Assembly (NCBI GenBank): GCA_046350295.1
Contig: JAXMAR010000013.1
Span: 62,001 to 126,000, forward strand
DNA: 64,000 nucleotides
Direction: 5' to 3'
Source of the DNA: JAXMAR01 sp046350295
GTDB taxonomy: Bacteria; Planctomycetota; Planctomycetia; Gemmatales; Gemmataceae
A program made the translations under genes and the position numbers. The notes below the pieces were generated by a model. The model had not been told where the DNA came from. It did not search any database and worked only from the letters and a program-made list of their open reading frames with translations. Positions 1 to 8,005 of this stretch are shown here, piece after piece (within the stretch, counting starts at the first letter, position 1; each line of letters starts with the position of its first letter).

Positions 1-1377
1 CAGGGAATTGATGCCGGTACGCTCGACCTCCTGGGCCTGAAAACGCGCGATCCATTCCTTGCCTCCCTTGGCGATGTCGCGCAGGCCGTCGAGCTCTTGG
101 TTGTACCCGGGCCTGATGACGCCCCCCTCCTTTGGGCTCAGGGGCGGGTCGTCGACCAGCGCTTGATCCAGGAGCTGGCGCAGATCGGGACAGAGCTCGA
201 GGCTCCGTTCGAGCGTTTGCAACAGCACGCTCGTGCGCGCCGCGATCCGGGCCTTGATCCGCGGCAGGAAACGGAGCGTGCGCGCGATGGCGCCCAGGTC
301 CCGCGGCGAGGCGCGGCCGGTCGAGGCGCGCGACGTCAGCCGCTGCAGGTCGTGGACCTCGGAAAGCGCCGCGCGTATCTCGCCGCGCAAGGCGGTCTCG
401 CGCGTCAACTCATCGACGGCGTCGCGGCGCGCCTCGACGCCGCTCAGCTCAGCGAGGGGCGCGAGAAGCCAGTCGTGGAGAAGCCGGGCCCCCATGGTGG
501 TGACGGTGCGATCGAGCGCCGCGAGGAGCGAGCCGTCACGTTGGCCGTCACGCAAGGTGCGCGTCAACTCGAGGCTGCGGCGCGTGACTTCGTCGAGCTG
601 GAGGATACGGCCGCAGACGTACGGCGTGAGCTTGCGTACGTGCGGGAGCTGCGCCTTGAGCATCTCCTCGGCGTAAGCGAGAAGGCCGCCGGCGGCGCAG
701 AGGCAGCTCTGGCTGTCGTCGAAGCCGAAGCCCGAGAACGTGCGGACCTGAAAATGCCGCGTCAGACAGGCGTTGGCGGAAGCGGACTCGAACGTCCAAT
801 CCGGGCGCGCGGAGAGGGCTCCGGGCCTGGCGAGGTCCGCGAGCCAGGCGCCTACCTGCGTCGCATCGCGCTCGGCGCAGAGGATCTCGGCGGGGGCAAG
901 GCGCCCCAGTTCATCGGCGAGTCGGGCGATGGGAAGATCGCACGCCTGAAAAAGCCCGGTAGATAACTCCAACCACGCGAGCCCGAGACCGCCGTCATGG
1001 AGCACCAGCGCCGCCAAATGGTTGCTCTGCCGGGGATCGAGCAGGTTGTCCTCGGTGATGGTGCCGGGAGTGACGACGCGGGTGACTTCGCGCCGAACCA
1101 AGCCCTTGGCCTGGGCCGCATCCTCCACCTGGTCGCAGATCGCCACGCGCAAGCCGGAGGCCAGCAGCTTGTGCAGATGGTTCTCGAGCGAATGGTGCGG
1201 AAAACCGGCCATCGGCATGGTCTTGTCCCGACTGGTGAGCGTCAGCCCAAGAACCCTGGACGCCTTCTCGGCATCCTCGCCGAAGGTCTCGTAGAAGTCT
1301 CCCATGCGAAAGAGGAGCAGCATGCCTGGGTGCTGGTTCTTGGCGTCCCAATACTGCTGCATCATCGGGGTGGACAT
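1..1377 (-). CDS. mutS: DNA mismatch repair ATPase MutS, 5' part (cut by window edge)
   Basis: MutS recognises mismatched or slipped bases and starts repair with MutL. The open frame runs from an ATG at 1377 to the first base of the window without a stop, giving 459 residues of a protein that is usually about 850-900 long. The N-terminus carries the mismatch-wedge motif GDFYETFGEDA (the F-x-E of domain I), followed by the connector and lever regions. The ATPase domain would lie outside the window. No clear Shine-Dalgarno is seen. It follows the rsbV/rsbW-like genes on the same strand, but a strong hairpin at 1425-1448 lies between, so it is probably a separate unit. Confidence 0.95.
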   Translation of the reverse strand, partial: MSTPMMQQYWDAKNQHPGMLLLFRMGDFYETFGEDAEKASRVLGLTLTSRDKTMPMAGFPHHSLENHLHKLLASGLRVAICDQVEDAAQAKGLVRREVTRVVTPGTITEDNLLDPRQSNHLAALVLHDGGLGLAWLELSTGLFQACDLPIARLADELGRLAPAEILCAERDATQVGAWLADLARPGALSARPDWTFESASANACLTRHFQVRTFSGFGFDDSQSCLCAAGGLLAYAEEMLKAQLPHVRKLTPYVCGRILQLDEVTRRSLELTRTLRDGQRDGSLLAALDRTVTTMGARLLHDWLLAPLAELSGVEARRDAVDELTRETALRGEIRAALSEVHDLQRLTSRASTGRASPRDLGAIARTLRFLPRIKARIAARTSVLLQTLERSLELCPDLRQLLDQALVDDPPLSPKEGGVIRPGYNQELDGLRDIAKGGKEWIARFQAQEVERTGINSL

Positions 1378-1424
1378 TGGCGCTTACGCAAGGGGCACGG
1401 AAAGAAGGGATGACTCAAACAGAT

Positions 1425-1448
1425 CGGCCCACGGACAACCGTGGGCCG
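1425..1448 (-). terminator. Hairpin between rsbW-like gene and mutS
   Basis: A perfect 10-bp stem (CGGCCCACGG / CCGTGGGCCG) with loop ACAA lies 34 bases after the stop of the rsbW-like gene and 48 bases before mutS, both read on the minus strand. There is only a weak T-rich tail (CTGTTTGAG), so it may be a poor terminator or an attenuator. Confidence 0.5.
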
Positions 1449-1481
1449 GAGGAGATTGTATGCGAAGGCGCCGCCTGGGCG

Positions 1482-1943
1482 TTAATTGTGGCCGACCCCG
1501 TTGCGTGACGGCTTGCCGTTGAGAGCGGTGCGGACTTTCGACATGCTGACGCGGTTCCCCGGAGGATGGTAGGTGACTTCCGTCATGTAGTGGCGAATGA
1601 GAAGAAGACCGCGGCCGCACGGACGCTCGAGGTTCTCGACGGCGAGGGGATCGGGTACGTCCTCAGGGTCGAATCCCTGGCCTTCATCGCGGATCTGAAT
1701 ATCGAAGCGTTCTTGATTGACGCGATACTGGACGTGAACCTTCTTGCCGCGGTCCATCTGGTTGCCATGCTTGATGGCGTTCACCAGGGCTTCTTCCAGG
1801 GCAAGCTTGATGCTGAAGATCTCAGTATCATCGAAGCGGCATGACTTCAGGCGCGATTCGATCTCATCCTGAAGGCGGCGCGCTTCGGCAGGATCGCTCG
1901 CGATGACGAGGCTGATCGAGCCGTCCTTGTTCGAGTCTCGCAT
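1482..1943 (-). CDS. RsbW-type anti-sigma factor / serine kinase (HATPase)
   Basis: A 153-residue GHKL ATPase of the RsbW/SpoIIAB type, which in partner switching binds a sigma factor or phosphorylates a STAS antagonist. The N-box is seen as EEALVNAIKHGN, the G1 box as DEGQGFDP and the G2 box as CGRGLLLIRHY. The ATG at 1943 starts the conserved domain almost at once. The frame is open further upstream, but that extension looks like non-coding arginine- and serine-rich sequence. The STAS antagonist gene lies just upstream on the same strand, so the two are likely partners. The target sigma factor is not evident beside them. Confidence 0.9.
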   Translation of the reverse strand: MRDSNKDGSISLVIASDPAEARRLQDEIESRLKSCRFDDTEIFSIKLALEEALVNAIKHGNQMDRGKKVHVQYRVNQERFDIQIRDEGQGFDPEDVPDPLAVENLERPCGRGLLLIRHYMTEVTYHPPGNRVSMSKVRTALNGKPSRNGVGHN

Positions 1944-2112
1944 GGACGTGGTCACCCACACATCAGAGCGTGGTTGTGAACGCCAAGCCCACAACCGTGG
2001 CTCCAGCTGGCATTGGTCACGTTCTGGGCGAGGGAAGGCGCCGGGATGGCTCGGAGACGGGCTACCACATCCAGTATCGGCGTTCTTTCCCTGAAAGTCA
2101 CACCTTTTCCTG

Positions 2113-2475
2113 TCAAAACGCCTGCAGCGCGGTCTGCTCATCCTTCTGAATGCTGAACACCTTGTTCAGCTTGGTGATCTCAAACACCTCGTAGATCGTC
2201 GGGTCGATGGCACAGAGAATCAACTTGCCGCCCGAGCCGTTTACTTTTTTGTTGAGCGTGATGAACTTGCCCAGAGCGGCGCTGGAGAGGTATTCGACGT
2301 TCGAGAAGTTGAGCAGGATCTTCTTGCGGCCCAGTTCGTCCACCAGGCTGAAAAGCTGCTCGCCGATGACTTGTATGTTCTGCTCGTCGAGAATCTTCTT
2401 GTCAGTGAAGTTGACGACGGTCACATCGCCGATGTCCTCCACCTCGAGGCGACGACGGCGCGGCTGCGTGGACAT
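2113..2475 (-). CDS. STAS-domain anti-sigma factor antagonist (RsbV type)
   Basis: A 120-residue single STAS domain. The motif NVEYLSSAALGKFI carries the serine that RsbW-type kinases phosphorylate in this family. The start ATG at 2475 is chosen because GGAGG lies 8 bases before it (GGAGGTTTTTTC-ATG). The frame is open further upstream, but that part crosses the ribosome-binding site. It precedes the RsbW-like gene on the same strand, so the pair probably forms a partner-switching module controlling a sigma factor or another output protein. Confidence 0.92.
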   Translation of the reverse strand: MSTQPRRRRLEVEDIGDVTVVNFTDKKILDEQNIQVIGEQLFSLVDELGRKKILLNFSNVEYLSSAALGKFITLNKKVNGSGGKLILCAIDPTIYEVFEITKLNKVFSIQKDEQTALQAF

Positions 2476-2608
2476 GAAAAAACCTCCGAAACCCCAACCC
2501 AACCGGGTGATTGTCGACGTATGGTCGTTCTTGGGTTTAGGTTCCCTTGCAATGTTAAAAACATTGGCAGGCAAGTCAAGTTATTTCTCTAATTTCCGGG
2601 CGATGCGC

Positions 2609-2636
2609 AAAAAAAACCGGCACGCCGTCGTGCCGG
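2609..2636 (-). terminator. Rho-independent terminator after the DUF2203 gene
   Basis: On the minus strand an 8-bp stem CCGGCACG / CGTGCCGG with loop ACGG is followed by eight T residues, 22 bases after the stop of the DUF2203 gene. This is a textbook intrinsic terminator and separates that gene from the STAS/RsbW pair. Confidence 0.9.
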
Positions 2637-2658
2637 GAGGATCGCGGAGGAGCCAGCG

Positions 2659-3144
2659 TCACGCTCGCGGCTCCGAAGGGTTCGCCAACGGATCAGTGAG
2701 CGCCTCCGAGATCGGCCGTCGGGTCTCCAGAGTGTCTTCGTGAAAACGCCATGTTTTCAGGTCGTTGTCGAACAAGTCGAAGACAAACCAGGCGAGGTTG
2801 TTCTCCTTATTGAAGGGAATGAGCGCCACCCCTTGCACCGGATCGAGCAGGAACACGTCCATGTTCATCAGTTCCTGCAGCGCCTGGGAGAACTCCTCTT
2901 CCGCCCGGGAGTGTGCGGATTCCGCCTCCGCCCGCGCCAGCAGGGCTTCACGATTCAAGGGGCCGGATCGCTTGTCCAGGCGATCCAGGATACTCTTGCG
3001 GTTACGGGCATCCAACCAGTGCTGCCGAAGCGAGGTGGTGATCGAGCGGATATAGGGCAAGGCCTTCCCGGCCTGGCTGTAGGTCCAGAGCCGGATCACG
3101 CGCATCGGACGCTGCTTCGCCCCGGAACGACGTCGACGTCTCAT
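2659..3144 (-). CDS. DUF2203 family protein
   Basis: A 161-residue cytoplasmic protein with the DUF2203 pattern: an N-terminal segment (LWTYSQAGKALPYI), a charged helical middle, then EFSQALQELMNMDVFLLDP and LAWFVFDLFDNDLKTWRF. The family function is not known to me. The start at ATG 3144 has a strong GGAGGAGG upstream. The N-terminus is arginine-rich (MRRRRRSGAK). It is followed by an intrinsic terminator and preceded by the S41 protease gene with about 150 bases between them, so it is probably monocistronic. Confidence 0.85.
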   Translation of the reverse strand: MRRRRRSGAKQRPMRVIRLWTYSQAGKALPYIRSITTSLRQHWLDARNRKSILDRLDKRSGPLNREALLARAEAESAHSRAEEEFSQALQELMNMDVFLLDPVQGVALIPFNKENNLAWFVFDLFDNDLKTWRFHEDTLETRRPISEALTDPLANPSEPRA

Positions 3145-3292
3145 AGCGCCTCCTCCTTTCCGAGAAGAATGGGGGGCAGTTTGCGTGCCCCTCTCACCTA
3201 TTTTAGAGGATTTTTTGGCGCGGAGGATTCGTCCGGAGCTACGGGAATGCGGGCTGGGAAGGAAATGGCAGGCGGCTGCGTGCGGCGTGGGC

Positions 3293-4909
3293 CTAGCGGA
3301 GGCCGAGCAACCGGTGAGCCTCGCTGACCGCGGCGGCCAGCTGAGCATCCTCTTCGCCGGCGCCCATCATGGATTCGCTCATCATGGCGGGGCGGCCGAT
3401 GAGGATGTGCGGCAGGATACCGCGGCCTGTGTAGGCGGCGCCGTCAGGGGAGAAGAAGCGAGCGACCGTGAGGCGAAGGCCGCCGGTGGGGATGCCACCC
3501 GGCGCGCTGGGGAGTTTGACGAGAACCTGCGTGCAACTTTTGCCGAATGTGGGTTGGCCGACGAGGCGAGCCCGGCGATTCTCTTTCAAGGCGCCGGCAA
3601 GCACCTCGGCGGCGCTGGCGGTGTCGCCATCCACGAGGACGACGATGGGAAGCGTGAGGGCGTGCGGGTTCTTGGCTTCGTACACGGTGTTGTATTTCGG
3701 ATCGACATTTTCCGTCGACGTGATGACGCCGCTGGAGAGGAAACGCCGCGCCACGTCAATGGCCGCCTCGAACAAGCCCCCATCATTGCCGCGCAGGTCG
3801 AGCACAAGGGCCTTCATGTCGCGGCTGAGCAGGTTCGTCAACATCTCGTCCATCTCTTGAACGGTCGTGTCCTTGAAGCAACTGAGATGGATATAGCCGA
3901 CGCCGTCCTTGATCCAGGAACTAGCGACGGTGGGCGCGAACAGTGTCTGCCGCACGAAGGTAAATGTGCGCAAGCCCATGCCGGCCGTGACCACCTGGAC
4001 CTCGATGCTCGTTCCCTGGGGGCCGGCCATCAGGTCGTTGGCCTCGTCCAGCGTCATCATGCGTGTCGACTTCTTGTCGATGCTGACGACCTCATCGCCG
4101 GGGTTGAGATCGCGGGCGGCGGGGCTAAAGCGCGCCGTATCCATGACAAAAAACTTGTCCCCGTCGCCACGCAGGATCAGACCGATATTGGCAAGGCCGC
4201 CGCGCAAAGAGTCGCACAATTCGCGGAGCTGGTTCGGGGTCAAATAGAAGGTGTAATCGTCGAGGGCGTAGCAGGAGCCGCAGGTGAACTCGAGGATCGT
4301 GACAGTGCAGTTCAGGTTGAGGTTGGTCTGGGCGGCGAGGGCGACCTCGCGCAGTTTTTTGAGGGCGGCGCCGCGGGAGAGCTTGGTCTCGCCGCCCCAG
4401 TTCTTCTTGAGGAAGTCGCGAAAGGCGCGGATCTCCTCGGGGCGGGCGGTGATGAGAAACTGCTGACAGAAGTAGGGGTCGGCGAGGGCGGCGTCGAACT
4501 CCTCCAAACCCTTGGCGAAGAGCCGGCTCGGGTCGGCCTTGGCCTTCTCGAGCGAGTTATCGAGGAGAGTGTCCCGCATGATGCCATAGAGACGCAGCGC
4601 CTGCCCGTAGTCGATGCTCAAGACCTCTTTGCGGAAGCTGTAGTCGCGATGGCGACGGGCCTGCCAGTAGCGCCGCAGGCATTGCTGATATTTGTCCTTG
4701 ATTGAGGTGAGGGAGCGGTCGAGCTTCAGGATCGCGTCGTATGCTTCGCAGGCCTGGTCCCAGCGTCCGTCCGCTTCGTGCTGCTTGGCCTGTTCAAGGA
4801 GGAGATCCAGCTTCGAGACTTCCGCGGCGCCGAGTCCCGACCACCCACCCAGGAGCAGGGCGACGATCAGGCAAGGCAACGCCGGACGGCATGGTCTGGA
4901 TCGCGACAC
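3293..4909 (-). CDS. Exported S41 family C-terminal processing peptidase with PDZ domain
   Basis: A 538-residue protease of the CtpA/Tsp type. A signal peptide ends around AAEVSK (residues 1-29). A long helical N-terminal region follows, then a PDZ domain near residues 235-320 (GDEVVSIDKKSTR, DLMAGPQGTSIEVQV) and the S41 catalytic core. The nucleophile serine lies in GDTASAAEVLAGAL and the general-base lysine in PTFGKSCTQV. The start is GTG at 4909 with AGGGAG six bases upstream. It is divergent from proB, with 167 bases between the two starts. The substrate is unknown. The protein is probably periplasmic. Confidence 0.9.
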   Translation of the reverse strand: MSRSRPCRPALPCLIVALLLGGWSGLGAAEVSKLDLLLEQAKQHEADGRWDQACEAYDAILKLDRSLTSIKDKYQQCLRRYWQARRHRDYSFRKEVLSIDYGQALRLYGIMRDTLLDNSLEKAKADPSRLFAKGLEEFDAALADPYFCQQFLITARPEEIRAFRDFLKKNWGGETKLSRGAALKKLREVALAAQTNLNLNCTVTILEFTCGSCYALDDYTFYLTPNQLRELCDSLRGGLANIGLILRGDGDKFFVMDTARFSPAARDLNPGDEVVSIDKKSTRMMTLDEANDLMAGPQGTSIEVQVVTAGMGLRTFTFVRQTLFAPTVASSWIKDGVGYIHLSCFKDTTVQEMDEMLTNLLSRDMKALVLDLRGNDGGLFEAAIDVARRFLSSGVITSTENVDPKYNTVYEAKNPHALTLPIVVLVDGDTASAAEVLAGALKENRRARLVGQPTFGKSCTQVLVKLPSAPGGIPTGGLRLTVARFFSPDGAAYTGRGILPHILIGRPAMMSESMMGAGEEDAQLAAAVSEAHRLLGLR

Positions 4910-5076
4910 TGCATGCTCCCTAAAACTAGGGGGGCGGTGAACTTAGCCTGTAGTATAAATTAACGCAAACTTCCCGTCAAAGAGACGTTTGCCGAAAACA
5001 AAAAGTTTTCCGTCCTACCTCTTTCGCCGACCTTGCGCGAGTTCGTAAACCCGTTTCCTTTCCAAAATCCCGTGCC

Positions 5077-6210
5077 ATGGACCCCGTACGCCAGGAGATT
5101 CTGATCGGCGCCCACACCGTGGTCATCAAGGTGGGGACAAATGTCTTGACCGGCGAAAACGGCCTCCTGCTGCCCGAGCGTCTGCAGGGCCTTGCCGACC
5201 AGATCGACCGCATTCGGCGAAGCGGCCGGAAGGTCGCGCTGGTCAGTTCGGGGGCCATCGGGGCCGGGGTCGGACGTCTCGCTCTGGAGCGGCGCCCGAC
5301 CGACCTGCGGCAGTTGCAAGCCTGCGCCGCGATCGGTCAAGGGTTTCTCATGCGCGCCTACCAGGAGTGCTTCGAAAAGCATGGAACGCACGTCGCTCAA
5401 ATCCTCTTGACGGCCGGCGATTTCGACAACCGGGCCCGCTATCTCAACGCCAGAAACACAATCGTTACGCTCTTCGAGTGGGGTGTCCTGCCGATCATCA
5501 ACGAAAACGACACGGTAAGCGTCGCCGAGATTCGCTTCGGCGACAATGATCATCTGGCCGCGATGGTAACCAACCTTCTGCGCGCGCCGTTGCTCATCCT
5601 GCTGACAAACGTGCAAGGACTTTACGCAAGCGACCCCGGAATCGATGCGAAGGCGCAAAAGCTTGATACCGTTCCACTTATCGACGCCTCGATCATGGAT
5701 CTGGCTGGATCGAGCAAGAGCGCCCTGGGCACCGGCGGAATGCGGAGCAAACTGCGCGCCGCCAGGCTGGCGACGGCCGCTGGGGAATCCGTTATCATGG
5801 CCAATGGGAGCGTGCCTGATATCCTGGATCGGCTTTTGGCCGGAGAGCCGGAAGGGACCTTGTTTCTGCCACACGGCACGACGATCCCTGCCTGGAAGCG
5901 CTGGCTCGGATATACAGCGCAGCCGAAAGGGCGGCTTGTTGTCGACGCGGGGGCGCGACAGGCGGTGGAACGGAAAGGGAAGAGTCTCTTGCCAATCGGC
6001 GTGGTCAGCGTGCACGGCCACTTCAACAAAGGGGATGTCGTGGCCCTTTATGATGGGGAAGGGCAGGAGTTTGCGCGCGGGCTCAGCAACTATTCGACGC
6101 ATGACGCGGTGAAAATCCTGGGACTCCGCACCGAGCAAATCGCAGAAGCGCTGGGCTCGGCGCCGTATGAGGAAATCGTGCACCGCGACAATCTTGTCGT
6201 CATCGGTTGA
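5077..6210 (+). CDS. proB: Glutamate 5-kinase
   Basis: ProB phosphorylates L-glutamate as the first step of proline synthesis. The 377-residue length matches the two-domain form: an amino-acid-kinase domain (VVIKVGTNVLTGENG, VSSGAIGAGVGRL, NENDTVSVAEIRFGDND, GTGGMRSKLRAA) and a C-terminal PUA domain from about residue 285 (KGRLVVDAGARQAV, NYSTHDAVKILG). The start is ATG at 5077. proA is not beside it. It stands alone between the divergent S41 protease gene and the downstream sigma factor gene. Confidence 0.97.
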   Translation: MDPVRQEILIGAHTVVIKVGTNVLTGENGLLLPERLQGLADQIDRIRRSGRKVALVSSGAIGAGVGRLALERRPTDLRQLQACAAIGQGFLMRAYQECFEKHGTHVAQILLTAGDFDNRARYLNARNTIVTLFEWGVLPIINENDTVSVAEIRFGDNDHLAAMVTNLLRAPLLILLTNVQGLYASDPGIDAKAQKLDTVPLIDASIMDLAGSSKSALGTGGMRSKLRAARLATAAGESVIMANGSVPDILDRLLAGEPEGTLFLPHGTTIPAWKRWLGYTAQPKGRLVVDAGARQAVERKGKSLLPIGVVSVHGHFNKGDVVALYDGEGQEFARGLSNYSTHDAVKILGLRTEQIAEALGSAPYEEIVHRDNLVVIG

Positions 6211-6445
6211 CCCGATCGCCGCTCGACAGAGTCTGATTAGGAGCGCTGTAGACATCATCGACCGGGGGTGGCACGAATGACGAGGAGAAACTGAAGGAAA
6301 CGGTGGGTGTTTTCTTGTACACTCAGAAATGGTTTTTTGGCGATACCAAGGTGTTAGCCAAAGGCGTTCGGGTCGTCTTCTCTTTTGATTGGGGAGCTGC
6401 GACAGCGGCGAGGAGGCGGCGGCCCGGTCGGCGGTTTCCAGACTC

Positions 6446-6991
6446 ATGAAGTCCAGGCCTAAACCGGACCCGCGACGCGCGGAGTTTGAGGCGGTGTACG
6501 AGCGCCATAGCCGGGAGGTTTGGGCGCTGGCGTATGCTCGTTGGCTGAGCGCCGACATCGCCGCCGACATCATGCAGGAAACCTTCCTGCGCCTGTGGAA
6601 ACAATGGCGGGAAGGGGATGCGGACATCCTCAATCCACGGGCATGGCTGTTACGCGTAGCCCGTAACTTGGCGGAAGATTATGCCAAGAGCGCCTTTCGC
6701 CGCAACGGCACGCAACCGCCGCAGACGATGAACGGTGTCACGTCACGCGACATCCTTCCTCTAGAGCGGATGGAGCAGGAGGAGACGTTCGGACAACTGA
6801 AAGGGGAGTTGGACAAGCTGCCCCGCGCCGACCGAGAAATCTTGACGTTGCGATACGCTCTGGATTTCGACACGAACCAGATTGCGGACTTGCTGGACAT
6901 CAACCCGACGGCCGTTCACATGCGATTGAGTCGGGCGCGCCAACGCCTGGCGGAGCGGCTCTCGGCACAAGGAGTAGGGAAAACGCCATGA
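6446..6991 (+). CDS. ECF-type RNA polymerase sigma factor
   Basis: A 181-residue sigma-70 family protein. Region 2 is seen in YERHSREVWALAYAR and DIMQETFLRLWKQW. Region 4 is seen in LPRADREILTLRYAL followed by the helix-turn-helix IADLLDINPTAVHMRLSRAR. The frame is open to a TTG at 6389, but I chose the ATG at 6446 because it directly precedes recognisable sequence. No strong ribosome-binding site decides between them. Its last four bases overlap the ATG of the next gene (ATGA), so the two are translationally coupled as a sigma/anti-sigma pair would be. Confidence 0.9.
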   Translation: MKSRPKPDPRRAEFEAVYERHSREVWALAYARWLSADIAADIMQETFLRLWKQWREGDADILNPRAWLLRVARNLAEDYAKSAFRRNGTQPPQTMNGVTSRDILPLERMEQEETFGQLKGELDKLPRADREILTLRYALDFDTNQIADLLDINPTAVHMRLSRARQRLAERLSAQGVGKTP

Positions 6992-7332
6992 ACGCATTTG
7001 AGACGGAGAAGATCGACGGGCTGTTGCGCGGGTATTTTCAGAGTGCAATGCCCCGCCCATGGCCCGCCTTTGCCTACCCGAAAGCCGCCCGAACGACTCG
7101 GCCGCGGCGCACCGCGTTCCGGCTCGCCTTGGCGGCGTGCGTCGCGCTGTTGTTCCTCGGATACTGGACCCTGGCGCAGATGTTCCCCGATCCCGCGGTA
7201 TCGGCTCCGGCGGGGATTCATCAGGAGCGGCACCTCGGCTCCCGCGTGAAACCCGGTCCGGATACGGAGAAGAAGGCGCCTGAGGGCGCGGGCAAACTGG
7301 AGAAAATCGACATCCCAGGCGGCCGGTTCTAG
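6988..7332 (+). CDS. Small single-pass membrane protein, probable anti-sigma partner
   Basis: A 114-residue protein with a cytoplasmic N-terminus of about 45 residues, one membrane helix (LALAACVALLFLGYWTL, residues 46-62) and a short periplasmic tail. No family is recognised, and the classic zinc anti-sigma motif (H-x3-C-x2-C) is absent. The anti-sigma role is inferred only from the ATGA overlap with the sigma gene and the topology. The operon ends with an intrinsic terminator. Confidence 0.7.
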   Translation: MNAFETEKIDGLLRGYFQSAMPRPWPAFAYPKAARTTRPRRTAFRLALAACVALLFLGYWTLAQMFPDPAVSAPAGIHQERHLGSRVKPGPDTEKKAPEGAGKLEKIDIPGGRF

Positions 7333-7356
7333 GCGGTCTGAGCTCCGAAAAAGAGA

Positions 7357-7392
7357 GAACAGCCGGAGGACCTCCGGCTGTTCTTCTTTTTG
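7357..7392 (+). terminator. Intrinsic terminator of the sigma/anti-sigma operon
   Basis: GAACAGCCGGAGG and CCTCCGGCTGTTC (7357-7369 and 7371-7383) form a long GC-rich hairpin followed by TTCTTTTT. The 5' side is preceded by AAAAAGAGA, so it could work in both directions. Confidence 0.85.
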
Positions 7393-7412
7393 GCTCAGCC
7401 CGGCGCAGCCCC

Positions 7413-7783
7413 GTTACGGGTTCCTCTTCTCTGTTCGCTTGTGCAGCCAGGGAACCTCTCGATGCAGACGAGCGCAGAATTCAAGGGCGGCTTCATGGGG
7501 CGGCTTCCTGGTCGCTTTCGCCGAAAGGTCGAGCTGGTTTCCGGCGGCTCCGCACTTGAAGCAGCGGAAGGCATGCTTGATGAGATTGGCGGAAAACACG
7601 CGGTTGCCGCCTTCTTCGCCATGCAGGGGGCACGGTCCCCGAACCGGGCTTCCGGCGGATCGGGCAGCCTCAAAACCGAGTAGCCCAAGGACATCCGCCA
7701 TGGAAACCGCCTCTCGAACTTTGCGAAAGTCGATGGCCGGCATGCCTTGCTGCTCACGCGAACAGAGAAGAGGAACCCGTAAC
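7413..7783. mobile_element. Possible small element: CHC2 gene bounded by 26-bp inverted repeats
   Basis: The 26 bases at 7413-7438 (GTTACGGGTTCCTCTTCTCT, then GTTCGC) are repeated perfectly in inverted orientation at 7758-7783. The arms enclose one gene, and its stop codon lies inside the left arm. No target-site duplication is visible beside the arms. Calling it mobile is an inference from structure alone; no transposase is inside. Confidence 0.45.
7414..7743 (-). CDS. CHC2-type zinc-finger protein (DnaG-primase-like N-terminal domain)
   Basis: A 109-residue protein holding only a CHC2 zinc-binding domain. The ligands are seen as CPLH (near residue 35) and CFKC (near residue 58), with the surrounding pattern MADVLGLLGFEA and HAFRCFKCGAAGNQLDL that DnaG and phage primases use for template binding. 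No catalytic Toprim domain follows. Start ATG 7743 (MPAIDF) is preferred; the frame stays open to 7806 through the right inverted-repeat arm. The final residues KRTEKRNP are encoded by the left arm. Role unknown: a primase remnant or an accessory DNA-binding protein. Confidence 0.8.
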   Translation of the reverse strand: MPAIDFRKVREAVSMADVLGLLGFEAARSAGSPVRGPCPLHGEEGGNRVFSANLIKHAFRCFKCGAAGNQLDLSAKATRKPPHEAALEFCARLHREVPWLHKRTEKRNP

Positions 7784-8005
7784 CGGATACCGGCAAATGA
7801 CTCCACCCGGAATCCAAAACGCGCGTTTCCCGGATGAGCCCTTTTTTCCCGTATGCCTCCCGCACCATGCCGAAGTGATTTCCTTTGCGTTTTCAGAGGC
7901 GAGCGCCCAAGATAGAAACATCCTGACGGCGAAAGTCACCCTTCACCCTCGAAGTGTTTTGCCTCCCAAGCGGAACGACGCCTGAGCCGCAGCTTCTTCC
8001 ACAAT

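Noticed and set aside
3185..4705. 506-residue open frame opposite the S41 protease
   Set aside because: Shadow of the protease gene, which has signal peptide, PDZ and catalytic motifs.
4960..6633. 557-residue open frame opposite proB
   Set aside because: proB is complete and conserved on the plus strand; the antisense product has no recognisable motif.
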